64,000 nt of DNA from Lucinisca nassula (GCA_963580285.1 OY757013.1:130383027-130447026); one strand, 5' to 3'; positions 53,919 to 64,000 are shown, counted from the stretch's first letter. Notes: a model not told the origin generated them from the sequence alone. A program made the numbers and translations.

Positions 53919-54204
53919 GAAATAATGGCCCTGGTCTTGAGATATAATGGTGATGAGAGGAGGATATCCTTGCAGTCTTCTCTAAGTTAACAGAAACTCT
54001 AAAACTGGTAACCTGGCAAACAGTTCAGGTCCAGATCAGAACGCGGCATCTGATCGGGGCCTACTCTGTTTATAAAAAGCTCAGCCATCTTCCAAATAAA
54101 TGTTGAAGAAAGCACAACCTGTCACCCCTAAATTTGGAATGGACTCCTGCTATATATAAGGAGGAATATTCCATTTGTTACAAAAAGGGTTAAGGTTAAA
54201 GGAA
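53919..54204. other. CAAACAGTT-family palindrome remnant
   Basis: 54010-54085 carries GGCAAACAGTTCAGGTCCAG, GCGGCATCTGATC and TACTCTGTTTA, a diverged member of the 2363-2438 family. Confidence 0.4.
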
Positions 54205-54397
54205 TACTGTGAGTACTCATTTAGGCGAATCTGGTGATTACACGCAACATACCTTTTTAGACAAAATGAACTATTCTTTATATATGGACAACCTAACGGA
54301 AGCTATAGGATTAATTCTCTAGGGTCTAAGAACGAGTTCGAATTATACGTGGTAAACCCGCCATCCCTCTTCGAGACATTTCAGATTCACTGTATAT
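54205..54397. mobile_element. Degenerate half of the pogo-like MITE
   Basis: 'TGTGAGTACTCATTTAGGCG', 'CGAGTTCGAATTATACGTGG' and 'TTCGAGACATTTCAGATTCA' followed by CTGTA parallel the right half of 50363-50708. Confidence 0.45.
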
Positions 54398-54527
54398 AGC
54401 CTAAAATCAGCCTGTTGCCAAGGTTTCTTCACATATTGTTTGTACGAGCCACATATCTTTTACTGCGCTGTTATGTTCAGTTCGTCTAAGGCCTTATACA
54501 CTACGTATGAGTAAAACCAGGCGATTT

Positions 54528-54682
54528 TTTTCTGGTTTTAAGACCCATTGGTTTTCGAGCAGACCGTTAATTAACGGTGGGCGACAACTGGAGTACCTGA
54601 AAAATATATGACCTTTACTTTGCGTCACACATGCACGGTGATAAAGAGTCAAAGCTTTTACCCACTAGACCATGAAGGCCCC
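54528..54682 (-). mobile_element. SINE-F, diverged copy
   Basis: 'CTGGTTTTAAGACCCATTGG', 'GGTGGGCGACAACTGGAGTA' and 'TTTACCCACTAGACCATGAA' match 38697-38924. Confidence 0.6.
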
Positions 54683-54759
54683 AAAAAGGCAGTATACACT
54701 GTTTTATTATTGACAAAACCCAATGAGAGTGCAGGATAACCAAATACCTGCTAGTAATT

Positions 54760-55043
54760 TTGTTCGTTCGTTCGTTTGCTTGTTTGTTTGATGTTTAACG
54801 TCCCCACCACCACTATATAGGTCATATTTGGGACGTTGCTACTTTTACCCGACGTAGAGATATAATGTAATCTCAAGCCCTGCCGCCCAATGAGACAAAT
54901 AGGGTTACTATGCACGGATGGTTTGACTCGCACCACTTGACATGTGCAAGCTCAGACCCTCTAAGCGGCTTACCAGTGGTTTCAGCCTTGCATGGAAACA
55001 TCATGCAGCCCAATCTATTCTGGCAACCCTGATGGGCGGGGTC
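54760..55043 (-). mobile_element. SINE-C, near full length
   Basis: (GTTC)n-rich tail, 'GATGTTTAACGTCCCC', ending at head CCTGATGGGCGGGG. Internal deletion around the GACTTTTACC block. Confidence 0.8.
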
Positions 55044-55065
55044 CGAGTTTTTGTTCGGCAGTTTG

Positions 55066-55190
55066 TGTGAAGTTAACGGCCTTGTCAACACCATTGAGAC
55101 AACGCCGAGCAGGCCATCTTACCTTGGGCAGACATTCACATCAGTGGTTGACCAGTACAGTGCACATTCATTCGACAGAAACAGAGGGTA
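55066..55190 (-). mobile_element. SINE-A 3' fragment
   Basis: 'GAAGTTAACGGCCTTGTCAA' and 'GTACAGTGCACATTCATTCG'. Diverged. Confidence 0.5.
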
Positions 55191-55244
55191 AAGCCGCAGA
55201 AAAATCAAAGCAAAACAACACAAAACAAAAAACAAGAGGCCCAT

Positions 55245-55388
55245 GAGGTCCTGGTCGCTCCCCTGAGCCCTGTGCAAATTTGGTAGTACTCAATCACCTG
55301 ATGCTATAAACCGAGTTTCAAGACAATCAGTCAAGTGATTCCGGAGATGAAGATTTTTTAAGGTTTTCACCATAACCGGGCATGGCGG
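55245..55388. repeat. Dispersed repeat, AACAAGAGGCCC start
   Basis: 'ACAAGAGGCCCATGAGGTCC' then 'GTTTCAAGACAATCAGTCAA' and 'GATTCCGGAGATGAAGATTT'. The first block mirrors the repeat ends near 2890 and 285. Confidence 0.5.
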
Positions 55389-55446
55389 TCTGGTACCTTT
55401 TCAACCCTTTTCACGCACATCTTCTCTTTTTCATTCCTTTTCTTTT

Positions 55447-55610
55447 GTAGAAGCCTCCATGGTGCAGTGATTACGCTACTCGCCTTGTAAACCAGGGATC
55501 GCAGGATCTATCCCGGGCTTCTCCAGCCTTTCGGATGAGTCTTTAAACCGAGGTCCCGTCTCCATATGACCTTAGCTGTTGGTGGGACGTAAAACTAAAA
55601 CTCACTCACT
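55447..55610 (+). mobile_element. SINE-D in satellite, copy 1
   Basis: Complete: GTAGAAGCCTCCATGGTGC, B box GGATCTATCCCGG, tail GGGACGTAAAACT. Inserted after CATTCCTTTTCTTT, which continues after the SINE as CCTTTTCTTTGTATTTC. Confidence 0.88.
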
Positions 55611-56360
55611 CCTTTTCTTTGTATTTCTTTATGTCCACTTTTTGCACGGATTGTTGCCTTATCTATTTTTCTTTCACGTCAGTGTACATTTTTCCTCGTG
55701 ATTATCCTTATCACGCGCACCTTCTTCTTTCTCGGACTGGTACCTTTTCAAAAATTATCACGCACATCTTCCTTTTTCATTCCTTTATTTTGCATTTTTT
55801 TATGTCCACTTTTTTCACGGATGCCCAATTTTTTCACGGAGTGGTGCCTTATCTATTTTTCTTTCACGTCAGTGTACATTTTTCTTCGTGATTATCCTTG
55901 TCACGCACATCTTCTTCTTTCGCGGACAGGTACCTTTTCAACTCTTTACACGCACATCTTCTTTTTTCAGTCCTTTTCTTTGTATTTCTTTATGTCCACT
56001 TTTTTCACGGATGTCCACTTTTTTCACGGATTGGTGCCTTATCAATTTTTATTTCACGTCAATGAACATTTTTCTTCGGGATTATCCTTTTCACGCACAT
56101 CTTCTGCTTATGCGGACTGGTACCTTTTCAACCCTTTTCACGCACATCCATCAATTTCATTCCTTTATTTTGCATTACTTTATGTCCACTTTTTTCACGC
56201 ATGTCCACTTTTTTCACGGATTGTTGCCTTATCCGTTTTTCTTTCACGTCAGTGTACATTTTTCATCGTGATTATCCTTTTCACGCACATCTTCTGCTTT
56301 CACGGACTGGTACCTTTTAAACTCTTTTCACGCACATCTTCCTTTTTTCATTCCTTTTTT

Positions 56361-56506
56361 TGTAGAAGCCTCCGTGGTGCAGTGGTTACGCTACTCGCCT
56401 TGCAAACCAGGGATCGCAGGGACCTTTTGAATGAGTCTTTAAACCGAGGTCCCGTCTCCGTATCACATTAGCTGCTTGTGGGACGTAAAACTAAAACTGA
56501 CTCACT
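56361..56506 (+). mobile_element. SINE-D in satellite, copy 2, internally deleted
   Basis: Same junction in the monomer as copy 1. The B box to 'CTTCTCCAGCC' region is lost (GCAGGGACCTTTTGAATGAG). Confidence 0.88.
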
Positions 56507-57537
56507 CCTTTTCTTTGTATTCCTTTATGTCCACTTTTTTCACGGGTGTCCACTTTTTTCACGGATTGTTGCCTTATCTATTTTTCTTTCACGTCAGTGT
56601 ACATTTTTCTTCGTGATAATTCTTATCACGCGCATCTTCTTCTTTCTCGGACTGGTACCTTTTCAACCCTTTTCATGCACATCTTCTTTTTTTTTTTCAT
56701 TCCTTTATTTTGCATTTCTTTATGTCCACTTTTTTCACGGATGTCCACTTTTTTCACGGTTTTTTGCCTTATCTATTTTTCTTTCACGTCAGTGTACATT
56801 TTTCTTCTTGATTATCCTTATCAAACACATCTTCTTTCACGGACTGGTACCTTTTCCACCCTTTTCACGCACATCTTCTTTTTTCAGTCCTTTTCTTTGT
56901 ATTTCTTTATGTCCACTTTTTTCACGGATGTCCACTTTTTTCACGGATTGTTGCCTTATCAATTATTCTGTCACGTCAGTGTACATTTTTCTTCGTGATT
57001 ATCCTTATCACGCGCATCTTCTTCTTCTCGGACTGGTACCTTTTCAACCCTTTTCACGTTCATCTTCTTTTTTTCATTCCTTTATTTTGCATTTCTTTAT
57101 GTCCACTTTTTTACGGATGTCCACTTCTTTCACGGATTGTTGCCTTATCTATTTTTCTTTCACGACAGTGTACATTTTTCTTCGTGTTTATCCTTATCAC
57201 GCACATTTTCCTCTTTCACGGACTGGTACCTTTTCAACCCTTTTCATGCACATCTTCTTTTCTTCATACCTTTTCTTTGTATTTCTTTATGTCCACTTTT
57301 TTCACGGATGTCCACTTTTTTCACGAATTGTTGCCTTATCTGTTTTTCTCTCACGTCAGTCTACATTTTTTCTTCGTGATTATCCTTATCACGCGCACCT
57401 TCTTCTTTCTGTTTTTCTTTCACCTCAGTGTACATTTTTCTTCGTGATTATCCTTTTCACGCACATCTTCTTCTTTCACGGACTGGTACCTTTTCAACCC
57501 TTTTCACGCAAATCATCTTTTTTCATTCCTTTTCTTT

Positions 57538-57699
57538 GTAGAAGCCTCCGTGGTGCACTGGTTACTCTACTCGCCTTGTAAACCAGGGATCGCAGGATCA
57601 ATCCCGGGTTTCTCCAGCCTTTCGGGTGAGTCTTTAAACCGGGGTCCCGTCTCCGTATGACCTTAGCTGTTGGTGGAACGTAAAACTCACTCACTCACT
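57538..57699 (+). mobile_element. SINE-D in satellite, copy 3
   Basis: Same junction as copies 1 and 2. Complete, with (ACTC)n tail. Spacing from copy 1 to 2 is 914 bp and from 2 to 3 is 1177 bp, consistent with amplification as part of a larger unit. Confidence 0.88.
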
Positions 57700-59480
57700 C
57701 CTTTTCTTTGTATTTCCTTATGTCCACTTTTTTCACGAATGTCCACTTTTTTCACGGATTTTTGCCTTATCTATTTTTCTTTCACCTCAGTGTACATTTT
57801 TCTTCGTGATTATCCTTATCAAGCGCATCTTCTTCTTTCTCGGGTTGGTACCTCTTCAACCCTTTTCACGCACATCTTCTTTTTTCACTCCTTTTCTTTG
57901 TATACTTTATGTCCACTTTTTCACGGATGTCCACTTTTTTCACGGATTGGTGCCTTATCTATTTTTCTTTCAAGTCAATGTACATTTTTCTTTGGGATTA
58001 TCCTTTTCACGCACATCTTCTGCGTTCACGGTATGGTACTTTTTCAACCCTTTTCACGCACATCCATCTTTTTTTATTCCTTTATTTTGCATTTCTTTAT
58101 GTCCACTTTTTTCACGGATGTCCACTTTTTTCACGGATTGTTGCCTTATCTGTTTTTCTTTCACTTTAGTGTAAATTTTTCTTCGTGATTATCCTTTTCA
58201 CGCACATCTTCTGCTTTCACGGACATGTACCTCTTCACGCACCTTTTGTTTCATTCATTTCCTTTGTATTTCTTTATGTCCACTTTTTTCACGGGTGTCC
58301 ACTTTTTTCACGGATTGTTACCGTATCTATTTTCTTTCACGTCGGTGTACATTTTTCTTCGTGATTAATAACTGATTATCCTTATCATGCACATCTTCTT
58401 CTTTCACGGACAGGTACCTTTTCAACCCTTTTCACGCACATCTTCTTTTTTCATTCCTTTTCATTGTATTTCTTTATGTCAACTTTTTTCACGGATGTCC
58501 ACTTTTTTCACGGATTATTGCCTTATCTATTTTTCTTTCACGTCAGTGTACATTTATCTTCGTGATTATCCTTTTCACGCACATCTTCTTCTTTCGCGAA
58601 CTGGTACCTTTTCAACCCTTTTCACGCACATCTTCTTTTTTCATTCCTTTTCTTTGTATTTCTTTATGTCCACTTTTTTCACGCATGTCCCCTTTTTTCA
58701 CGGATTGTTGCCTTATCTGTTTTTCTTTCACGTCAGTCTACATTTATCTCCGTGATTATCCTTATCACGCGCACCTTCTTCTTTCTCGGACTGGTAGCTT
58801 TTCAACCCTTTTTACGCACATCTTCTTTTTTATTCCTTTATTTTGCATTTCTTTATGTCCACTTTGTTCACGGATGTCCACTTTTTTCACGGATAGCTGC
58901 CTTATCTAATTTTCTTTCACGTCAGTATACTTTTTTCTTCGTGATTATCCTTTTCACGCACATCTTCTTCTTTCACGGACAGGTACCTTTTCACGCACAT
59001 CTTCTTTTTTCATTCCTTTTCTTTTTTTTTTTCTTTATGTCTACTTTTTTCACGGATGTCCACTTTTTTCACGGAGTGGTGCCTTATCTATTTTTCTTTC
59101 ACCTCAGTGTACATTTTTCTTCGTGATTATCCTTATCACGCACATCTTCATCTTTCACGGACAGGTACCTTTTCAACTCTTTTCACGCACATCTTCTTTT
59201 TTCATTCCTTTTCTTTGTATTACTTTATGTCCACTTTTTTCACGGATGTCCACTTTTTTCACGGATTGGTGCCTTATCTATTTTTGTTTCACGTCAGTGT
59301 ACATTTTTCTTCGGGATTATCCTTTTCACGCACATCTTCTCCTTTCACGGACTGGTACCTTTTCAACCCTTTTCACGCACATCCATCTTTTTTCATTCCT
59401 TTATTTTGCATTTCTTTATGTCCACTTTTTTCACGCATGTCCACTTTTTTCACGGATTGATGCCTTATCTACTTTTTACA

Positions 59481-59796
59481 CGTCTATCTCCTTTTCCACA
59501 CAGGCTGCAAATTTAGGGTTTCTCATGTGTACTGATCAATAGCTCGTCTACATAACTCAGGGTGAGGATGTCTCGTTATACTTCAGCATATGCAGGATCT
59601 TCTTGTTGTTAATGTTACTTTTAAAATGCATCGATACTTTTTTTTTTTTTTTTTTGGCACCTGTACACAATTTTCGAGGTAATAAAATCATAATTCCTCT
59701 CCCAGATGGATTAGAGAAATACTCAGAGAAGTGTAATACTAAACTAAACAGAGGGAGATGTAGAGGTTTAATAATAATAAAAAAAATTCTTTGTTT
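59481..59796. other. No recognised feature
   Basis: Poly-T at 59638-59656. No repeat or gene assigned. Confidence 0.35.
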
Positions 59797-59937
59797 GTAG
59801 TGGAGTTTAACGGCCCAGTCAACACCATTCAGGTCATTTTGAGCCGGTCAGTTTACCTATCCACACTTTTTCTTGACAGGCTTATACGTTAGCAGTTAAC
59901 TGCACATTTTTACGCCAGAAATTGACAACTGCTGTTC
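59797..59937 (-). mobile_element. SINE-A 3' fragment
   Basis: 'GTGGAGTTTAACGGCCCAGT', 'GAGCCGGTCAGTTTACCTAT' and 'CAGGCTTATACGTTAGCAG'. Confidence 0.75.
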
Positions 59938-61035
59938 AAGAACAAAATATCAGTAACAGTCACAGACGTGAAACTTTCATTGCATGGTATATCGTATACT
60001 TCCCAGCTATTACGCAATAGCCGGCCAATATGGGGCTGAGTGCGAAACGACGAAGATACGTTGTATCGCTGTCGACACGACGTTGGTCCGATGTTTTTGG
60101 CTGGCTTGGCAATAGTTCATTCAAGGAGGATTGAAAATGTGACTATTGATTTGTTTATCGTGTAAGCCCCGCCTTAAACAATCGGTTAACGCCCACTTAG
60201 CAACGCGCATGCGCAGTGGCGGAAATGTCGCATTTTTTCATATTTTGATAATCCCTGCCAGTGTCTGTGTCCTTATGTTAAATGAATTGTTGTTTTACTT
60301 GTTTACGTAACTATGTTGTTACGGTTATATGAAATTCGATATATTTACGTAATTTTCACTCATATAGACCAACCTCATCTGTCCTGGGGCATGTTCTCTT
60401 CTGGGCATGTGTGGAGCTGAGCTCGACTTTGCACGAGCTCATATCCTTACTCACCGGATGTCAAGTGACAATTGTATAGATCTCCGTTTTTGGTCAATTG
60501 TTTGCCAATCGAAAGTTCGAATACTGCTGACTGTTTACTGTCGTTGTCCACGTGACCGTCAATGACCAATAAATGCGCGCAAATGAAAAAGCAAAAAAAA
60601 AAAAAATGCGTAATGAAAATAAAAAAAAAAATCGCATTTTTTTCTTTTATATTGACGAAGTATTTACGCATATATGTTTAGGGTAAAAAAAGAGACACTG
60701 ACAAGACGTGCTAAACCAGATCAGGCGTACCTAGATTTATTTAAGTACAGGGATTTAAGTGTTTAAGTGGAGCAAAAATCAAACTCCCGATTCAGGACCT
60801 CACTCAGGGACAATCGACCCTACAGTACGGCCAGCGTTTTGGTTTGGATTGAATTGAATTGAAGGCTGATTCAGAAACTTCACTGCGCTATCACTCAGAG
60901 AACTAATAAGTTTCCACAAGTGTCTTCGAGGGTCCCCGAAAAGAGATGACACAGAAGGGGTCATTATCTGCTCTATAATTAGACTGGGGTATTATAAAGC
61001 ATGAGTGGACAGTAAACGGCACAGAGCAGACTATC
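59938..61035. other. Low-repeat stretch, promoter-like at 60204, no gene found
   Basis: 'CGAAGATACGTTGTATCGCTG' type CpG-containing sequence around 60050. An A/T-rich imperfect mirror at 60590-60650. ORFs are short and unrecognised. Confidence 0.35.
60204..60227. promoter_or_regulatory. NRF-1 palindrome next to an ETS-like site
   Basis: CGCGCATGCGCA (60204-60215) is a full NRF-1 consensus, followed within three bases by GGCGGAAATG, an ETS/GABP-type core. This pair is typical of TATA-less animal promoters. No flanking transcript can be shown. Confidence 0.35.
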
Positions 61036-61320
61036 ACCCCGCCTATTGGGGTTAGGAGAAATAGATTAGGCTGCATGGTGCATCCATGCAAAGCTGAACT
61101 AACCGCACATGAGTACTGGTAAGCCAATTACAAGGTCTAAGCCTGCCCAGGCAAAATCGTGCGAGACGGACCGTCCAAGTATATAAACCATGTTTGCTTC
61201 AAAGGGCTACAGGCCCTGAGATGTCATCAAAAGTCCCACATAATTAGAAGCAACGTCTCCAAAATGACCTAAATAGTTTGACGGGACCTTAAACTTCAAA
61301 TCAAGCAAACACACAAACAG
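61036..61320 (+). mobile_element. SINE-C, near full length
   Basis: Head CCCCGCCTATTGGGG, 'GATTAGGCTGCATGGTGC', a loss around the ATTTCATCTCAATG block, tail GGGACCTTAAACTTC and (CAAA)n. Confidence 0.85.
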
Positions 61321-61439
61321 ATCAGAGTGCGCAGATGCGTAGTCTGATATGTGCCTTTACCGACTGCCAAATTTACCATGGTAATCGAGGCTCATTACTT
61401 TATGCCAGTGACCATTTTGTGATTTACTGACGGTCCATC

Positions 61440-61600
61440 ACGAAAACACGTCAATATAATTTTGACCCCATTAAACCCTACGTTTATCATTACCATAACA
61501 ATCCCGTGCGACACAGTCCATAACCTACAAAATGGCCACTTTTCGGATACCAATCCATGATGTTTTTTCTTATTTATACTGCAAATTGCTCATCAAAACC
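61440..61600. mobile_element. Left half of the ACGAAAACACGCC MITE family
   Basis: 'ACGAAAACACGTCAATATAA', 'TTTTGACCCCATTAAACCCT'. The central hairpin is absent. Confidence 0.5.
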
Positions 61601-61605
61601 GCTTC

Positions 61606-61717
61606 AAATCCGTCCCTCGGGATCACTGTCCGGCATCACTCGGCAAGCCTCGTGATGCTGGACAGTGACCCTTGGGCCGGATTATTCTATCCACCCCTCA
61701 CACCCATATAAGATTCT
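61606..61717. mobile_element. Partial copy of the 145-bp palindromic MITE
   Basis: AAATCCGTCCCTCGGGATCA...GGCCGGATT, then TATCCACCCCTCACACCCAT and ATAAGATTCT. The left outer arm is missing. Confidence 0.75.
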
Positions 61718-61733
61718 TATATTCTCAGGCACT

Positions 61734-62005
61734 AATTGTCCGATTGATTGTTTGAGGTTTAACGACACGTCAGTCCTTGTGGGTCATTTTGTGTCGTCTC
61801 CCATAGAAAGGGGGAAAAGAGATAGAAGAGATAGTAGAGGAGATGAAAGTGACTGACATCGGGGAGGAGGAAAATGAATGGTAGTGCAGAACCGGAGGAA
61901 TTAACAACATTTCCCCACTACCCTTACCTGTTGCAATGACAGCAGGCCTTGTCAATCTGTAAGCCAATGCTAGATAGACGCCCCAGGGACACCTTTGCCT
62001 CCCCC
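61734..62005 (-). mobile_element. SINE-E, single copy with 13-bp target duplication
   Basis: ATTCTCAGGCACT flanks it at 61721-61733 and 62006-62018. The tail (minus) reads GACGTGTCGTTAAACCTCAA, related to other SINE tails here. The 5' end reads GGGGGAGGCAAAGGTGTCCC. The head is not clearly tRNA-like. Interior is purine-rich on plus (AGAGATAGAAGAGATAGTAG). Confidence 0.75.
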
Positions 62006-62018
62006 ATTCTCAGGCACT

Positions 62019-62248
62019 GATATCTTAAATACTGCTGAAGTCGAACTTAACTTTGGATATTGTTGTTTTAGACATACTATATGTATAATCCTAAACCTAC
62101 CCATAGAATTTCGAAGTTTAATGTTCTTTTACGAGTAGTTTGTTCTGCTACTTAGCATTTTTATTTTTCCGAACGTTTGCCAATAAAACAATATCAACAA
62201 ACAAGAATAATGGGCCGATATACAAGAAAAGAGCCATTTTCGGTCTTC
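62019..62248. other. No recognised feature
   Basis: Unassigned AT-rich spacer. Confidence 0.3.
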
Positions 62249-62512
62249 CATCACGAAAACACGCCTATATAATTTTGACCCCGTTGAACCCCACTTTTAT
62301 ATAATAAAACTGGTGTTCACATGGGTAAACCTCAAAAATGTAGATTGTTGGTACTCGTTAGAACCGCCTCGATGAGGCGGTTCTAACGAGTGCCCACAAT
62401 CTATATTTTGAGTAGAAATAAGAAAAATATCACAATTTTTCACCTTAACAGTTCCGATTTTTTTTCGATGGTAAAGTTTACAGTATATATGTATATGCAT
62501 GTTTTCGTAATG
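62249..62512. mobile_element. MITE, ACGAAAACACGCC family, full copy
   Basis: Ends CATCACGAAAACACGCC and ...GCATGTTTTCGTAATG. Central hairpin from GGTACTCGTTAGAACCGCC and its mirror around TCGATGA. Same organisation as 51950-52221. Confidence 0.82.
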
Positions 62513-63283
62513 AATTTTAGTTCTAACAATGGACATGTATGTGCAGACAACTAAAAGGCTCCTTCACTAGCGGGCGAGCAGCAAAGTTACAGGCGAGTCT
62601 GCGCCTGCGCTTTCGCCGACCTTTCGCGAAAAGTACCATTTCCTCATCGGCCAGTTCAGATTATTGTTATTACGCGGAATGTATTACCGGAGGCTACGTG
62701 AGGTGCCTTAACGTCCACCAAACTTTTATGTGCAGACAACAGAAACTGTGAGATCGGTCCTGCGAGAATATACAACCCGCCAGGAAAAAAAAAAGAATAG
62801 ACCTTATGGATGTCCGATATTACATCGTTCAGACATCATCTCACTGAATAAAATGTTGCCTGGAAAATTTGGTAATGTTTTGTTATTACCATTGTGCACC
62901 TGTGTATATTGCAGAATGTAAGCGGGCACTCTATGAATGTATTTTGTCCTTGAAAATCAGTTCAGTGTTTTTTAAGATACTTGAGAGTATAAAGTAAATG
63001 GTTTGTATGAATTGTCATAAATTATGCAAATCATCTACATTTCAAATTGTATTAATTTGGCTTGTGCAAAAGCGATTTGCAAAAGACAAAAGCACCTTTG
63101 AATACAAGCGACAGTATTTCTGTTACCAAGATGATTGTGATTTTGGAAAGAAACTATTTGCGGGAAGGGCCTTTTTTTGCGCGCAAATTTTTTTTTATGC
63201 AAATCAGATGCCTAGATTACAACATAAAATTTCTGCCCATTGTCTTACATTCCCTTATAATGCAATATACGCCTGTAAATCCG

Positions 63284-63284
<1 letters not shown>
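62513..63284. other. No recognised gene
   Basis: A 70-codon ORF at 62539-62751 begins and nearly ends with the same ATGTGCAGACAAC word, a local repeat. CpG-rich 'GCGCCTGCGCTTTCGCCGAC' lies at 62601. No domain recognised. Confidence 0.35.
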
Positions 63285-63286
<2 letters not shown>

Positions 63287-63349
<63 letters not shown>

Positions 63350-63350
63350 A
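63287..63350. repeat. (TA)n(TC)n(TA)n microsatellite
   Basis: TA repeats, a short CTCTCTCTCT block, then TA repeats. ORFs reading IYIYIY across it are artefacts. Confidence 0.95.
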
Positions 63351-63461
63351 TTAAGGTGGGGCTTAGAGGTGTGTTCATTTAACGGACACGTTATCATGAT
63401 TGAAAGTCTGCATTTTATTACCTGTTGACGTGTACCCTCACCGCAAATTCAGGATAAATCT

Positions 63462-63734
63462 CTAGCGCCCGCCCATAGGGACTTGAAGAAATATATGGGC
63501 TGCATGATGCTTCCACGCAGAGCTGAATCTGGCCCGCGCACTGGTACTGGTAAACCGCTTAGAGGATCTAAGCCTGTCCAGGAACCGCGGTGCGAGGCCA
63601 TGCTTATAAGGCTTGAGATGTCATTTCATCTCAATGTCGGGTAAAAGTCCCACAAAATTGGAAGCAACGTCTCCAAAATGACCTTTACAGTGTTGACGGG
63701 GACGTTAAACAAAAACGAATCAAACAAAAACGAA
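63462..63734 (+). mobile_element. SINE-C with 13-bp target duplication
   Basis: TCAGGATAAATCT flanks it at 63449-63461 and 63735-63747. Head GCGCCCGCCCATAGGGAC, complete body apart from a ~35-bp loss after 'CATGCTTATA', tail GGGGACGTTAAAC with CAAACAAAAACGAA. Confidence 0.9.
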
Positions 63735-63747
63735 TCAGGATAAATCT

Positions 63748-64000
63748 TGCACACTTTAATACCGTGTGGATCTTTATAGTGCACGACAAAGATTCTTGTC
63801 AGAGACACAATGCCGCTGCTCAGTAGTATTCAAATACTTCGATGGCTATTCTGAGAAAGTTGAGGGGTCAGTCTCACACGGGTGGTTGTTAGCAATGACG
63901 TAGAACAGTTTCTAAAGAGAGTTTACATCCCGATGATGTAAGCATAGCCTGCCATTATTATATGGGCCCCGTCAAGCGATTTTAGTACTTATCGCCTATG
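63748..64000. other. No recognised feature
   Basis: Window end. No repeat or exon assigned. Confidence 0.3.

Larger units (their letters stand above)
55389..59480 (+). repeat. 190-bp pyrimidine-rich satellite array with higher-order structure
   Basis: About 20 monomers. TTTCTTTATGTCCAC recurs at mostly 187-195-bp spacing. Each monomer has a nearly duplicated 20-bp block (TCCACTTTTTTCACGGATG, TCCACTTTTTTCACGGATTG), plus 'TTTCACGTCAGTGTACATTT' and 'GACTGGTACCTTTTCAACCC'. Two monomer types alternate in the left half: one with CCTTTTCTTTGTATTT, the other with CCTTTATTTTGCATTT, giving a ~380-bp dimer. Three SINE-D copies lie inside. Long ORFs in all three plus frames (up to 367 codons) exist because the monomer lacks stops and its length is not a multiple of three. 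They are not evidence of a gene. Confidence 0.92.

Noticed and set aside
55698..57581. ORFs of 257 and 367 codons, with many of 80-170 codons in all plus frames
   Set aside because: They are translations of the 190-bp satellite. The monomer lacks stops and shifts frame each unit, so the same peptide words appear in every frame. No start, domain or codon bias supports a gene.
62998..63382. ORFs of 106-118 codons ending in IYIYIY
   Set aside because: The C-terminal half is translation of (TA)n(TC)n and there is no recognisable domain.

Overview
The window looks like nuclear DNA from an invertebrate animal, most likely a bivalve mollusc. The evidence is AT-rich sequence, GT..AG intron boundaries, very dense SINEs whose tails carry a GACGTTAAAC core, many short tandem families of 130-360 bp containing AGGTCA motifs, MITEs, and decayed LINE and BEL/Pao retrotransposons. 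The species cannot be fixed from sequence alone. There is no bacterial-type gene organisation, rRNA, CRISPR array or intact tRNA gene. No intact conserved host gene is visible. SINE-A to SINE-H, R259 and R520 are my own labels for repeat families that recur here.

0-9.9 kb: tandem repeat families, a MITE (1271-1561), a 5'-truncated RTE-like LINE (3376-4620) whose ORF joins reverse transcriptase motifs to a PHD-like zinc finger, several SINEs, and a tandem array carrying eight estrogen-response-element-like inverted repeats (7896-8839).

9.9-25.3 kb (+ strand): decayed, intron-containing remains of an elongation factor 2 gene. Exon-like blocks lie at 9989-10132, 13607-13752, 23623-23736 and 25098-25215, each carrying a stop, frameshift or deletion. 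One block has been copied by a 2.24-kb, nearly identical direct tandem duplication (12844-15083 and 15084-17319). The introns are full of SINEs with clear target-site duplications.

25.3-37.5 kb: diverged tandem families, SINEs, a 506-bp inverted duplication of a SINE together with its flank (35208-35713), a 79-bp minisatellite and a long (TA)n tract.

37.5-40.8 kb: a CR1/L2/Jockey-type LINE on the minus strand, broken by frameshifts, a poly-C tract and a SINE, plus a related RT fragment on the plus strand.

40.8-44.2 kb: the least repetitive stretch. It holds a possible divergent promoter with CCAAT boxes, consensus splice donors on both sides, and a 62-codon Cys-rich ORF followed by AATAAA. 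This is the best candidate for an undescribed host gene.

44-55 kb: pogo-like and other MITEs (two families share one palindromic core), a BEL/Pao remnant, and copies of R259 and R520. 55.4-59.5 kb: a 190-bp pyrimidine-rich satellite with three co-amplified SINE copies. 59.5-64 kb: SINEs, MITEs, microsatellites and a promoter-like NRF-1/ETS site.

The elements form no pathway. The window is best read as a graveyard and workshop of retroposons, with SINEs probably mobilised in trans by LINE machinery, around one dead housekeeping gene copy.
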